NCBI RefSeq assembly: GCF_000380505.1
Contig: NZ_AQYH01000010.1
Span: 434,001 to 498,000, forward strand
From: Kaistia granuli DSM 23481
Lineage (GTDB): Bacteria; Pseudomonadota; Alphaproteobacteria; Rhizobiales; Kaistiaceae
Direction: 5' to 3'
DNA: 64,000 bases
Part shown: positions 34,260 through 45,582 of the stretch, piece by piece
Layout of the letters: every line of letters begins with the position of its first letter
How positions within the stretch are numbered: the stretch's first letter is position 1
The notes under the pieces: model-generated
Told to the model about the DNA's origin: nothing
Database searches by the model: none
Seen by the model: the letters and a program-made list of their open reading frames with translations, nothing else
Translations under genes and position numbers: made by a program

Positions 34260-35269
34260 GAATAGGGAAAGTCCTGCAGGATGCGATCGACGATCGGTCC
34301 GACGCCAGTGCGGATCGGATCGACGGCGGGAATATCATGCGCCGCCGCGGCTTCGTCCAGCGTGGCGCGGGCGGTCTCTTCGTCGAGCGCCTGCGTGTTG
34401 ATGGCGATCCCGACGCAGCGAATGGCGGGATTGGTCAGGTATCCGCAGACGCGCGTCAGGTCGATCACCTGCTGGATGGTCGGCAGCGGGTGGGAGACAC
34501 CGCGCATCGTCGTGCGCGTCGGCTCGTGGCAGACGACGAAGGCGTCCGGCTGCGCGCCGTGCAGCAGGCCGAGCGACACGCCGGCGAAGGAGGGGTGATA
34601 GAGCGAGCCCTGACCCTCGATCAGGTCCCAATGGTCGCGAGGCGCGTCCGGCGACAGCCATTCGACGGCGCCGGAAATGAAGTCCGCCACCACCGCGTCG
34701 ATGGCGACGCCGCGCCCCGAGATGAAGACGCCGGTCTGTCCCGTCGCGCGGAAGTCGGCGTCGAGGCCGGCGGCCCGCATCCCCCGCTCCAGCGCCAGCG
34801 CCGTGTACTTCTTGCCGACGGAGCAATCCGTACCAACGGTCAGCAGCCTTAGGCCGGACCGGCGCGTCCCCTTGCCGGTGTCGAAGCGCTGCGAGGCGTG
34901 CCGGACGTCGTGCAGCCGGCGCCCCCAGCGCGCCGCCGCGGCGCGGATCGAGGGATTGTCGTGCAGGCGCGTGTGCAGCCCGGAGGCGACGTCGAGGCCG
35001 GCATCGAGCGCCTCGACGATCGTGCTGACCCAATGGTCCGGAAGGACGCCCCCGGCGTTGACCGCGCCGACGATCATCGTCCTGGCGCCGGCGGCTCGCG
35101 CCTCGGCGATCGTCATGTCGGGGATACCCGCATCGGCCTGGCAACCGACGAATCGCAACTGGCCCACACACCATTCCGGCCGCCAGTCGACAATACCCAA
35201 GGCTGTCTTGGCAGCGAGAGGGTCCGGAACGTCACCCAAAAACAACAGATAGGGTGTAGTGATCTCCAT
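34256..35269 (-). CDS. dgcN: DgcN family (DUF1611) N-acyltransferase
   Basis: A 337-residue DUF1611 protein with an N-terminal Rossmann-like part and a P-loop-like segment VGTDCSVGKKYTALAL (145-160), followed by FRATGQTGVFISGRGVAID and DLIEGQGSLYHPSFAGVS. In characterised marine bacteria DgcN N-acetylates D-glutamate and DgcA then inverts it. The start ATG 35269 is 5 bases after AAGGAAG. It is divergent from the mlaE gene, 151 bp away, and forms a two-gene operon with dgcA. Confidence 0.88.
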   Translation of the reverse strand: MEITTPYLLFLGDVPDPLAAKTALGIVDWRPEWCVGQLRFVGCQADAGIPDMTIAEARAAGARTMIVGAVNAGGVLPDHWVSTIVEALDAGLDVASGLHTRLHDNPSIRAAAARWGRRLHDVRHASQRFDTGKGTRRSGLRLLTVGTDCSVGKKYTALALERGMRAAGLDADFRATGQTGVFISGRGVAIDAVVADFISGAVEWLSPDAPRDHWDLIEGQGSLYHPSFAGVSLGLLHGAQPDAFVVCHEPTRTTMRGVSHPLPTIQQVIDLTRVCGYLTNPAIRCVGIAINTQALDEETARATLDEAAAAHDIPAVDPIRTGVGPIVDRILQDFPYS

Positions 35270-35420
35270 CACGACTTCCTTTTCCGCCAAGGGCTTGCTC
35301 GTGCTTCCGTGCTCGTGCGATCACCTAACTGGAGATGGGAGCTTAGGAGGCGCCCCGCGGTGCCACAAGAGCCGCACGCCCCTTCCGCACCCTCAGTCAG
35401 GCGTCGAACGCGGAGCAGTC

Positions 35421-36563
35421 GTGGCGACGGCAACAGTACCAGCAGCGCAACTCGAATTCTCGGAAGCGGACGGGCAGGCACGACTGCGCGCGCTCGGCCC
35501 GTGGACGGTGCGCAGCGTCGGCAATCTGGAATCATCGATCGACGATGCGATCGCCAAGGTCGCCGGCGCGACGGTGATTGACCTCTCCGGCATCGAGCAT
35601 ATCGACACGGCCGGCGCATGGCTTTTGACGCGGCTGGAGCGCGGCCTTCGCGCCAAGGAAGCATCGGTCACGATCGAGGGGGCCTCCGACAACGCCCAGC
35701 GCCTGCTCGGCGCGCTCGACCCGGCTGAACGCGACGTCCCCAAATCGCCGCCGCCGGTTGGCGCCGCGCTGGAGCTGGTCGAAGGCATCGGCCGGACCAT
35801 GTATCTGTCGTGGGAGGATCTGCTCTCCGGCCTCAACCTTCTCGGCGGCGTCACGCGCGGCCTGGTCAAGGCAATCGGCAATCCGAAGCGCCTGCGCATC
35901 ACCTCGATCGTCTTCCACATCGACCGGACCGGTCTGCGGGCCGTGCCGATCATCACGCTGATGTCGCTCCTGATCGGCGCCATCATTGCCCAGCAGAGCG
36001 CGTTCCAGCTTCGCGCTTTCGGAGCGGAGATCTTTTCCGTCGATCTGGTCGGCATTCTGGTGCTGCGCGAGATCGGTGTGCTGCTGACCGCGATCATGAT
36101 CGCTGGTCGATCCGGCAGCGCCATCACGGCGGAAATCGGCTCGATGAAGATGCGCGAGGAGATCGATGCGCTGAGCGTCATCGGCGTCGATCCGGTTGAA
36201 GTCCTGATCATGCCGCGCATCGTCGGCCTGGTCATCGCTCTGCCGATGCTGGTGTTCCTCGCCGACATGGCCGCGCTGGTCGGCGCCGGACTGGTGAGCT
36301 GGGTCTATATCGGCCTGTCGCCGGAGGCCTTTATCGATCGGGTGCGGGATGCCGTGGCGTTCAATACGCTCGTCGTCGGTCTCATCAAGGCGCCCTTCAT
36401 GGCGCTGATCGTCGGCATCATCGCGGCCTCGGAAGGCCTGGCCGTGCGCGGCAGCGCCGCCTCGCTCGGCCAGCACACGACGGCCGCGGTGGTGAAGTCG
36501 ATCTTCATGGTGATCGTCGTCGACGGTCTCTTCGCCCTCTACTTTGCCGCGGTGAACTATTGA
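35421..36563 (+). CDS. mlaE: MlaE-type lipid ABC transporter permease with N-terminal STAS domain
   Basis: A 380-residue inner-membrane permease for retrograde phospholipid or related lipid traffic. Residues 5-105 form a STAS domain (TVIDLSGIEHIDTAGAWLL), equivalent to the separate MlaB of E. coli; the rest is the MlaE fold with IGVDPVEVLIMPRIVGLVIA and LREIGVLLTAIMIAGRSGSA. GTG 35421 lies 5 bases after GGAG. It overlaps mlaF in TGATG and begins a four-gene operon. Confidence 0.92.
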   Translation: MATATVPAAQLEFSEADGQARLRALGPWTVRSVGNLESSIDDAIAKVAGATVIDLSGIEHIDTAGAWLLTRLERGLRAKEASVTIEGASDNAQRLLGALDPAERDVPKSPPPVGAALELVEGIGRTMYLSWEDLLSGLNLLGGVTRGLVKAIGNPKRLRITSIVFHIDRTGLRAVPIITLMSLLIGAIIAQQSAFQLRAFGAEIFSVDLVGILVLREIGVLLTAIMIAGRSGSAITAEIGSMKMREEIDALSVIGVDPVEVLIMPRIVGLVIALPMLVFLADMAALVGAGLVSWVYIGLSPEAFIDRVRDAVAFNTLVVGLIKAPFMALIVGIIAASEGLAVRGSAASLGQHTTAAVVKSIFMVIVVDGLFALYFAAVNY

Positions 36564-37360
36564 TGACGACGCAGCCAGAGCACGGTCATGGCCGCGAGAA
36601 GGAAGTCGTCATCAGCGGGCGAGGGATTACCGTCGGATTTGGCGATCGGCTGATTCTCGAAAATCTCGACATCAACGTTTATCGCGGTGAGATACTCGGC
36701 GTCGTCGGCGCCTCGGGAACCGGCAAGTCCGTCCTTCTGCGCACCATTCTCGGCCTGCAGAAGAAGCGGGCGGGCTCGGTCGAGATCCTCGGGGTGCCCT
36801 ATGACGATGCCGATCCCGATACGCGCGCCTCGATCGATCGCCGGCTTGGCGTGCTGTTCCAGCAGGGCGCGCTGTTCTCGTCGCTGACGGTGCTGCAGAA
36901 CGTCGAGTTCCCGATGCGGGAGCATCTGCGTCTCTCGCCGCGCCTGATGGAAGAGCTGGCCCGCCTAAAGATCGAGCTGGTCGGCCTGGCCCCGGAAGCC
37001 GCCGACCGGATGCCGTCGGAGCTGTCCGGCGGCATGATCAAGCGGGCAAGTCTCGCCCGCGCGCTGGCCATGGATCCCGCTATCGTCTTCCTGGACGAGC
37101 CGACCTCGGGCCTCGATCCGATCGGCGCGGCCGAGTTCGACGAGCTGATCGCCACGTTGCGCGATACTTTGGGCCTGACCGTGTTCATGGTAACGCATGA
37201 CCTGGATAGCCTGTACACCGTCTGCGATCGAATCGCGGTATTGGGCGACCGACATGTCCTCATCGAGGGAACGATCGACGATCTGCTCGCGTTCGATCAT
37301 CCCTGGGTTCAGAAATATTTCCGCGGCGTGCGTGCGCGTCGCCTGGAGAGCGAAGTTTAA
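36563..37360 (+). CDS. mlaF: MlaF-type lipid ABC transporter ATPase
   Basis: A 265-residue ABC ATPase. Walker A GASGTGKS (49-56), signature LSGGM (154-158, the Mla-type form) and Walker B VFLDEPTSGLDP (Asp178, Glu179) are intact, and the H-loop is VTHDLDS. The start overlaps the mlaE stop and the stop overlaps the mlaD start (TAATG), so subunit stoichiometry is set by translational coupling. It powers the MlaE/MlaD complex at the inner membrane. Confidence 0.95.
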   Translation: MTTQPEHGHGREKEVVISGRGITVGFGDRLILENLDINVYRGEILGVVGASGTGKSVLLRTILGLQKKRAGSVEILGVPYDDADPDTRASIDRRLGVLFQQGALFSSLTVLQNVEFPMREHLRLSPRLMEELARLKIELVGLAPEAADRMPSELSGGMIKRASLARALAMDPAIVFLDEPTSGLDPIGAAEFDELIATLRDTLGLTVFMVTHDLDSLYTVCDRIAVLGDRHVLIEGTIDDLLAFDHPWVQKYFRGVRARRLESEV

Positions 37361-38730
37361 TGGAAACGCGCGCCAATTACGCATTGATCGGCTTGTTCAC
37401 CCTCGGCGTGATCGTCGCGTGCTTCGTGTTCGTCTATTGGCTCGCGCGCTATGACGAAAGCGGCATCCGCAAGCCGATGCGCATCCTCATACCCGGTTCC
37501 GTCACCGGCCTCGCGCCGGGCAGTCAGGTGCTGTTCAACGGTATCCGGGTCGGCGAAGTTCGTACCTTGCGGATCAATCCCGAGGATCCGAACGAGGTCG
37601 AGGCCATGGTCGGCGTCGATCCCACCCAGCCGATCAAGGCGGACACTAAGGCGACGCTCGGCATCCAGGGCCTGACCGGCATCGCCTTCATCGAGCTGAA
37701 GGGCGGCTCCGGCAAGCTGCCGAACCTGCTCGACCAGCCGGGTATCCCGACCCTCGAAGCGCAGGGCTCCGGCCTGCAGGACCTGATCGCCAGCGCCCAG
37801 GAACTCGTCGCCAAGGTCAACACGGCCGTCGACCGCGTCAACGGCTTCATCGACACGGCCGAGCCGTCGCTGACGACGTCGATCAAGAACGTCCAGACCT
37901 TCACGGACGCGCTCGCCGAGAACTCCGCCGGCGTGAAGGAATTCATGAGCCAGTTCGGCGACCTGTCGAAGCGCCTCGGTTCGCTCTCCGATACGCTGAG
38001 CGGCGCAGTCCAGAAGGCCGACAAGATCATCGCGGCGATCGATCCAGCCAAGGTGGCGGAGACGATCGAGAATATCGACAAGGTGACCCAGAAGCTCTCC
38101 GACTCCTCGGATGCCTTCCCGGAGATCATCGCCAATGTGAAGAATATCTCCGAGCAGCTTGGAACCACGCTGGAAGGTGCCAAGCAGATCATCGCCGCCA
38201 TCCAGGTCGAAGCCGTCAAAAGTACGATCAACGACATCGCCACCGTCGCGCGACGCGTCCAGACGGCAACCGTCGATGTCAACAAGATCGTCGCCGACGC
38301 CGGCAAGACCGTCGCCGATGCCAAGGATTTCGTCGCCAGCATCAAGAGCAAGGACGCGGACATCGATCTGATCGTCAGCAACACGCGCGACATGGTGCAG
38401 AAGCTCAACGCCGCCTCGACTCGCATCGACGGCATTCTCGGCAAGGTGCAGGATCTGGTGACCGATCCGAACGGCAAGAATTTCTTCGCCGAGGCGACCG
38501 CCGCCGCCGCCGCGATCCGCAAGGTCGCCGAGGCGTTCTCCGGCAAGGCCGACCAGATCGCCAACAATCTCGCCAGCTTCAGCGGCCAAGGCCTGCGCAA
38601 TGTCGACGGTCTCGTCGACCAATTGCGGCGGGCGACAACGCAATTCGACCGGACGCTGAATTCCATCCAGAATAATCCGCAGCGCCTGATCTTTGGCAAT
38701 CCGACGGTACAGGACTACAACCGCAAATGA
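37360..38730 (+). CDS. mlaD: MlaD/MCE family periplasmic lipid-binding subunit
   Basis: A 456-residue MCE protein: one N-terminal membrane anchor (about 8-28), a single MCE domain (about 38-118; ILIPGSVTGLAPGSQVLFNG, then IRVGEVR, IQGLTGIAFIEL), then about 300 residues of predicted helical/coiled-coil repeats rich in Ile, Asp and Ala. E. coli MlaD is only about 183 residues; the long helical tail is like the needle-forming MCE proteins of other systems and could span the periplasm. Confidence 0.93.
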   Translation: METRANYALIGLFTLGVIVACFVFVYWLARYDESGIRKPMRILIPGSVTGLAPGSQVLFNGIRVGEVRTLRINPEDPNEVEAMVGVDPTQPIKADTKATLGIQGLTGIAFIELKGGSGKLPNLLDQPGIPTLEAQGSGLQDLIASAQELVAKVNTAVDRVNGFIDTAEPSLTTSIKNVQTFTDALAENSAGVKEFMSQFGDLSKRLGSLSDTLSGAVQKADKIIAAIDPAKVAETIENIDKVTQKLSDSSDAFPEIIANVKNISEQLGTTLEGAKQIIAAIQVEAVKSTINDIATVARRVQTATVDVNKIVADAGKTVADAKDFVASIKSKDADIDLIVSNTRDMVQKLNAASTRIDGILGKVQDLVTDPNGKNFFAEATAAAAAIRKVAEAFSGKADQIANNLASFSGQGLRNVDGLVDQLRRATTQFDRTLNSIQNNPQRLIFGNPTVQDYNRK

Positions 38731-39368
38731 CGCAGAGCGGGGCACTCCAGACCATGCATTCCCAGAAGCGATCCATGCCCGTCGGGATGCTCTCGGCCAT
38801 GCTTTGCGCCGCGCTGCTTTCAGGCTGCGTGAGCAAGCTGGTGACGACGCCGCCGCCGGCCACCTATGATCTGGCCGGGCTCCAGACGGCCCCCGCTGTC
38901 AAGGGGCGGACTTCCGCCCAGATCCTCGTGCCGGAGCCGTTCGCGCTGCAGACGCTGGCGAGCCAGCGCATCGTCGTCACGCGCGGCCCGCTCGTCGCCT
39001 ATTACCCGAACGCCCAGTATCCGGACACGCTGCCCAAGCTGGTGCAGAGCCGGATCATCCAGGCGTTCGAGAAGTCGCGCGGCGTGCGCGCTGTCGGACG
39101 CCCGGGCGAGGGGCTGTCGATCGACTACCAGCTGCTCACCAATATCCGCACCTTCGCCTTCAACGTCACCCAGTCGGGCCGTTTCGCCGAGATCGAGATC
39201 TTCGCGCAGATCATGAACGACCGGAACGGCAAGGTCGTCGAGGCCAAGGTGTTCGAGGCGTCTGTTCCAGTCGCCGAGGATACGGCGCCATCGGCCGTCA
39301 GCGGCCTGAACGTCGCGCTGGATGAGGTTCTGAAGGAACTCGTCGCCTGGGCCGTGCCCCGCCTCTAG
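38727..39368 (+). CDS. ABC-type transport auxiliary lipoprotein (PqiC-like)
   Basis: A 213-residue lipoprotein with lipobox LLSGC (cysteine about residue 34) after a hydrophobic segment, and the PqiC/auxiliary-component domain (YDLAGLQTAP, ILVPEPFALQTLASQRIVV). It overlaps mlaD by ATGA and would sit on the outer-membrane inner leaflet, receiving lipid from the MlaD assembly. It takes the place that mlaC occupies in E. coli. Confidence 0.88.
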   Translation: MTQSGALQTMHSQKRSMPVGMLSAMLCAALLSGCVSKLVTTPPPATYDLAGLQTAPAVKGRTSAQILVPEPFALQTLASQRIVVTRGPLVAYYPNAQYPDTLPKLVQSRIIQAFEKSRGVRAVGRPGEGLSIDYQLLTNIRTFAFNVTQSGRFAEIEIFAQIMNDRNGKVVEAKVFEASVPVAEDTAPSAVSGLNVALDEVLKELVAWAVPRL

Positions 39369-39617
39369 AGGCGGCTGCCGGGCGCGGGAAAGCTGTCTCA
39401 TGACCCTGCCGGCGACCGCTCCGAGAGCGAGCGGACGGATTTCGCCGACCGCCGGAATGGCGTCTCGGACCGACTAATCGGAATGGATTGGTGTGTGAAC
39501 CGCGAAGCCCCGGAGACGAGGCTTGGCGCGTTCAAACGCGCCGGGGCGGTGTCAAGCCGGCCGGCCATGGGCCTTGGCCGTACCGCTTAACCTAGCCTCG
39601 CGGAGCGGAGGCAGGAA

Positions 39618-39638
39618 GGGTGCCGGTGGCCGGCACCC
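39618..39638 (-). terminator. Hairpin after rhlE
   Basis: GGGTGCCGG and CCGGCACCC form a perfect 9-bp stem with a three-base loop, 10 bp past the rhlE stop on the minus strand; only TTCC follows, so termination strength is doubtful. The same hairpin could serve the plus-strand mla operon. The rest of the 279-bp gap shows nothing recognisable. Confidence 0.5.
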
Positions 39639-39647
39639 GGAAACAAA

Positions 39648-41188
<1,541 letters not shown>

Positions 41189-41192
<4 letters not shown>

Positions 41193-41245
41193 GTTTTGAA
41201 AAAGGGCCCAGAGCCCGACGGGACGGCAAACCAGCACATCGCCAT
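41189..41245 (-). CDS. Putative 18-residue upstream peptide of rhlE
   Basis: ATG 41245 opens a frame encoding MAMCWFAVPSGSGPFFKT whose TGA overlaps the rhlE ATG (41192-41189). The predicted transcription start (about 41256) is only some 11 bases upstream, and no clear Shine-Dalgarno precedes the peptide. It would explain how rhlE is translated despite a T-rich, SD-less upstream sequence. Coding status is unproven. Confidence 0.35.
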
Positions 41246-41262
41246 CGATGAAAGATGCACGC

Positions 41263-41291
41263 AAATACGAGGTTTTGCGGCGGCTTGTCAA
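41263..41291 (-). promoter_or_regulatory. Promoter of rhlE
   Basis: TTGACA (41291-41286), a 17-base spacer and GTATTT (41268-41263) on the minus strand make a good housekeeping promoter, giving a leader of about 65 bases before rhlE. Confidence 0.55.
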
Positions 41292-41339
41292 ATGTTTCGG
41301 CGAAAAAGGCCGATTTCCGCGACTGCCGCCGCCGATTGG

Positions 41340-41783
41340 CTAGTTGCTGGCGGGACCGAAACGATAGGTCTCCTCGTCACCGATGAAGAGCTCATAGCTC
41401 TCGCGGGCGCCGTCAGCGGCCGGATTGATCATCTCCAGGAAGATGCTGAGACCGTCCGGATCCGACTCGATGACGAAGTCGCCGATATTCTGTTTCAGCT
41501 CGACCAGTTCCTTGATGTCGACGGTGCGGTCGACCGTGTAGCTGCCGTCGTCGCCGGCGCGCAGCCACTGGACGAACAGCCGCGCCGTCGGCTCGGCGCC
41601 GCTGCGTGTCACCACGACCCGGTAGACGCCCTTGTTGCCGTCCTTCTCCCAGGTGCCGACGGTGCGGACGTCCTGGATCGAGGGGGCGAGGGCGGTGACG
41701 CTGTCCGCCATCGGATCGGCGCGCACGGGCGCGACGGTGGCGATGGTCAGGATGCAGGCCGTGAGAAGCGCGCGAACGATCAT
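41340..41783 (-). CDS. Exported protein of unknown function
   Basis: A 147-residue protein with a clear signal peptide (residues 1-22, cleavage after PVRA). The mature part carries no motif I recognise; it contains VGTWEKDGNKGVYRVVVTRS and a C-terminal YELFIGDEETYRFGP, suggesting a small beta-rich periplasmic domain. A perfect AAGGAGG lies 7 bases upstream of the ATG, so it is well translated. It lies between rhlE and parE on the same strand, with 91 bp to the parE stop. Confidence 0.8.
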   Translation of the reverse strand: MIVRALLTACILTIATVAPVRADPMADSVTALAPSIQDVRTVGTWEKDGNKGVYRVVVTRSGAEPTARLFVQWLRAGDDGSYTVDRTVDIKELVELKQNIGDFVIESDPDGLSIFLEMINPAADGARESYELFIGDEETYRFGPASN

Positions 41784-41874
41784 CTTGGAACCTCCTTGTA
41801 GCGGGGACCCGGACTGGCCGGGCCCAGGGACATGGAACAGGTCCCAGGATGAGTGTGGTGCCCGACGGCGACGG

Positions 41875-43920
<2,046 letters not shown>

Positions 43921-44456
43921 GGTCATCCGTAGGTGTGTGGTCCGTGCAATGGCGTGGTGGAGGCGGCGAATCAAGACGGAATTTTGCCACGCCCCGGGCT
44001 AGGGCGCGAGTGTGTTCCTTGTTTGTTCGTCTTTGCGCATCATCGGATGGACTCCCCGACACCAGGCCGGCGACACCCTGTCTTGAACTCGGTAGGGGGC
44101 ACCCTACGATTCCATGTTGCGGGCGCGCAACACTGCAATTGCATCTCGCTGTCGGCTCGGGCGGCATGCCCCAATTGCCGCCTTTCAGCCATAAAGTGGA
44201 ACGACCGTCGCTTTCATCCGGGGGCGGACAGGACAAACCTTGCGTATTGTCGGCAAAAATTATCGTTGGTCTTCAAGGGTACACGGAGCTGTGATGGCAC
44301 GCGTAGTAGAACGTGTCTGCAACCGCCTCGGATTCGCCCGAAACCATTCCCATAATCTGGGAAATCGAAATTTCCGCGGTAGCGCGGGACGGACAGAGAA
44401 CCTCGCTTCGACGACCCTGATGGCCCGTTGGCCGTCGGCGGGCGCGGGCGGCAATT
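43921..44456. other. Intergenic region, 536 bp, upstream of parE and the exoR-like gene
   Basis: A long divergent promoter region. It contains several small dyads: TTCCCA-TAATC-TGGGAA around 44347-44363 and GAAAT-4 nt-ATTTC directly after it (44361-44374). No tRNA, no convincing reading frame and no strong terminator were seen. The size suggests complex regulation of the exoR-like gene or an unrecognised small RNA. Confidence 0.5.
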
Positions 44457-45296
44457 ATGGTATGGCGTGCAATGCGATTCTGTAACGCGTTCGGCGGCGT
44501 CGCCCTGTTTGGCATCACCGTCTTGGCCGGCCTGGGCGCGTGGTCGGACCAGGCCCGAGCGCTCGACGCCCGGACGCTGGACCGCAACGCCACCCCGGTC
44601 GAGGCTTTCCGCTTCGGTTTCAACGCCTACAAACAGGGTGACAAGACGACGGCCGTCGAGGCTCTGACCTTTGCCGCCGACAAGGGCCATGCGGTCGCGC
44701 AGTGGAAGCTGGGCCGGATGTATGCTGAGGGTGACGGTCTCACCAAGGACGACATGAAGGCGTTCGAGCTGTTCAGCGAAATCGCGGACGCCCACGCCGA
44801 CGACAATCCGGACGCGCCGTCCGCGCGCTTCGTCTCCAATGCCTTCGTCGCGCTCGGTTCCTATTATCGCGATGGCATCCCGAACAGCAGCATCCAGCCC
44901 GACTTCAGCCGCGCCCGGCAGATGTTCTCCTATGCCGCCTCCTATTTCGGCGACTCGGACGCGCAGCTCAATCTGGCCCGCATGTACTACGACGGCGAAG
45001 GCGGCGATCGCGATCCGCGCCAGGCGGCCCGCTGGGCAAAGCTTTCGGCGGACAAGGGCAATGTCGGCGCCCAGGCGCTGCTCGGCCACATGCTGTTCGA
45101 AGGCGATGGCGTCACCCGCCAGCCCGTGGTTGGCCTCATGTTCCTGACCATCGCGCGCGACCGCGCCCTGAACACGGATTCGTGGATCCAGAAGCTGCAG
45201 GAACAGGCCTTCTCCGTCGCGACGGAGACGGAGCGTCGTACCGCGCTGGCGATGGCGGACGACTGGATCGGCAAGAACCCGCCGAGCCTCCAGTAG
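44457..45296 (+). CDS. exoR: ExoR-like periplasmic Sel1-repeat regulator
   Basis: A 279-residue exported Sel1/TPR-like protein. A signal sequence (about 6-36) is followed by LDARTLDRNATPVEAFRFGF, then Sel1 repeats (ALTFAADKGHAVAQWKLGRM, ARMYYDGEGGDRDPRQAARW) and the phrase GIPNSSIQPDFSRARQMF. Size, order and these phrases match rhizobial ExoR, the periplasmic repressor of the ExoS-ChvI two-component system that controls exopolysaccharide and motility. ExoS/ChvI are not in the window. Start may be 44457 or 44472. Other Sel1 proteins remain possible. Confidence 0.8.
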   Translation: MVWRAMRFCNAFGGVALFGITVLAGLGAWSDQARALDARTLDRNATPVEAFRFGFNAYKQGDKTTAVEALTFAADKGHAVAQWKLGRMYAEGDGLTKDDMKAFELFSEIADAHADDNPDAPSARFVSNAFVALGSYYRDGIPNSSIQPDFSRARQMFSYAASYFGDSDAQLNLARMYYDGEGGDRDPRQAARWAKLSADKGNVGAQALLGHMLFEGDGVTRQPVVGLMFLTIARDRALNTDSWIQKLQEQAFSVATETERRTALAMADDWIGKNPPSLQ

Positions 45297-45489
45297 GCGC
45301 GTGGCTTCAGCCTGACATTCGAGCAACACACGATGTCTCCGTCGTCGTCTGGGCAAGCTTGCCGGGGATGAAGGCGCTCACGCGCTTGCAGCCCCTCGAC
45401 CAATTCGGCGAGGATCGTCCCCAGCACTCGTCAGCCGAACCGGTGGCCTCCATGGGCCATCCCGTTCCGGCGATCGGGAGGGAGACGAC

Positions 45490-45582
45490 ATGAAGAACAG
45501 CTCGATTCAACGGGCCTTGCCAGGCTGGTTGTCGAGGCTGTGTCACGCCGACCGTTCGCCACGCGGAGCGCCGTGGCGATGA
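45490..45582 (+). CDS. Putative 30-residue leader peptide of the OmpA gene
   Basis: ATG 45490 lies 5 bases after a strong GGGAGGGAG and opens a 30-codon frame (MKNSSIQRALPGWLSRLCHA..., basic, ending PRGAPWR) whose TGA overlaps the ATG at 45579 of the OmpA gene (ATGA). The OmpA start has only a distant GGAG, so coupling is plausible. The peptide resembles nothing I know. Confidence 0.45.
   Translation: MKNSSIQRALPGWLSRLCHADRSPRGAPWR

Noticed and set aside
41193-41291. N-terminal extension of rhlE up to 41291
   Set aside because: It would start inside the proposed -35 box and the extra 33 residues do not resemble the helicase family; the family N-terminus begins at 41192.
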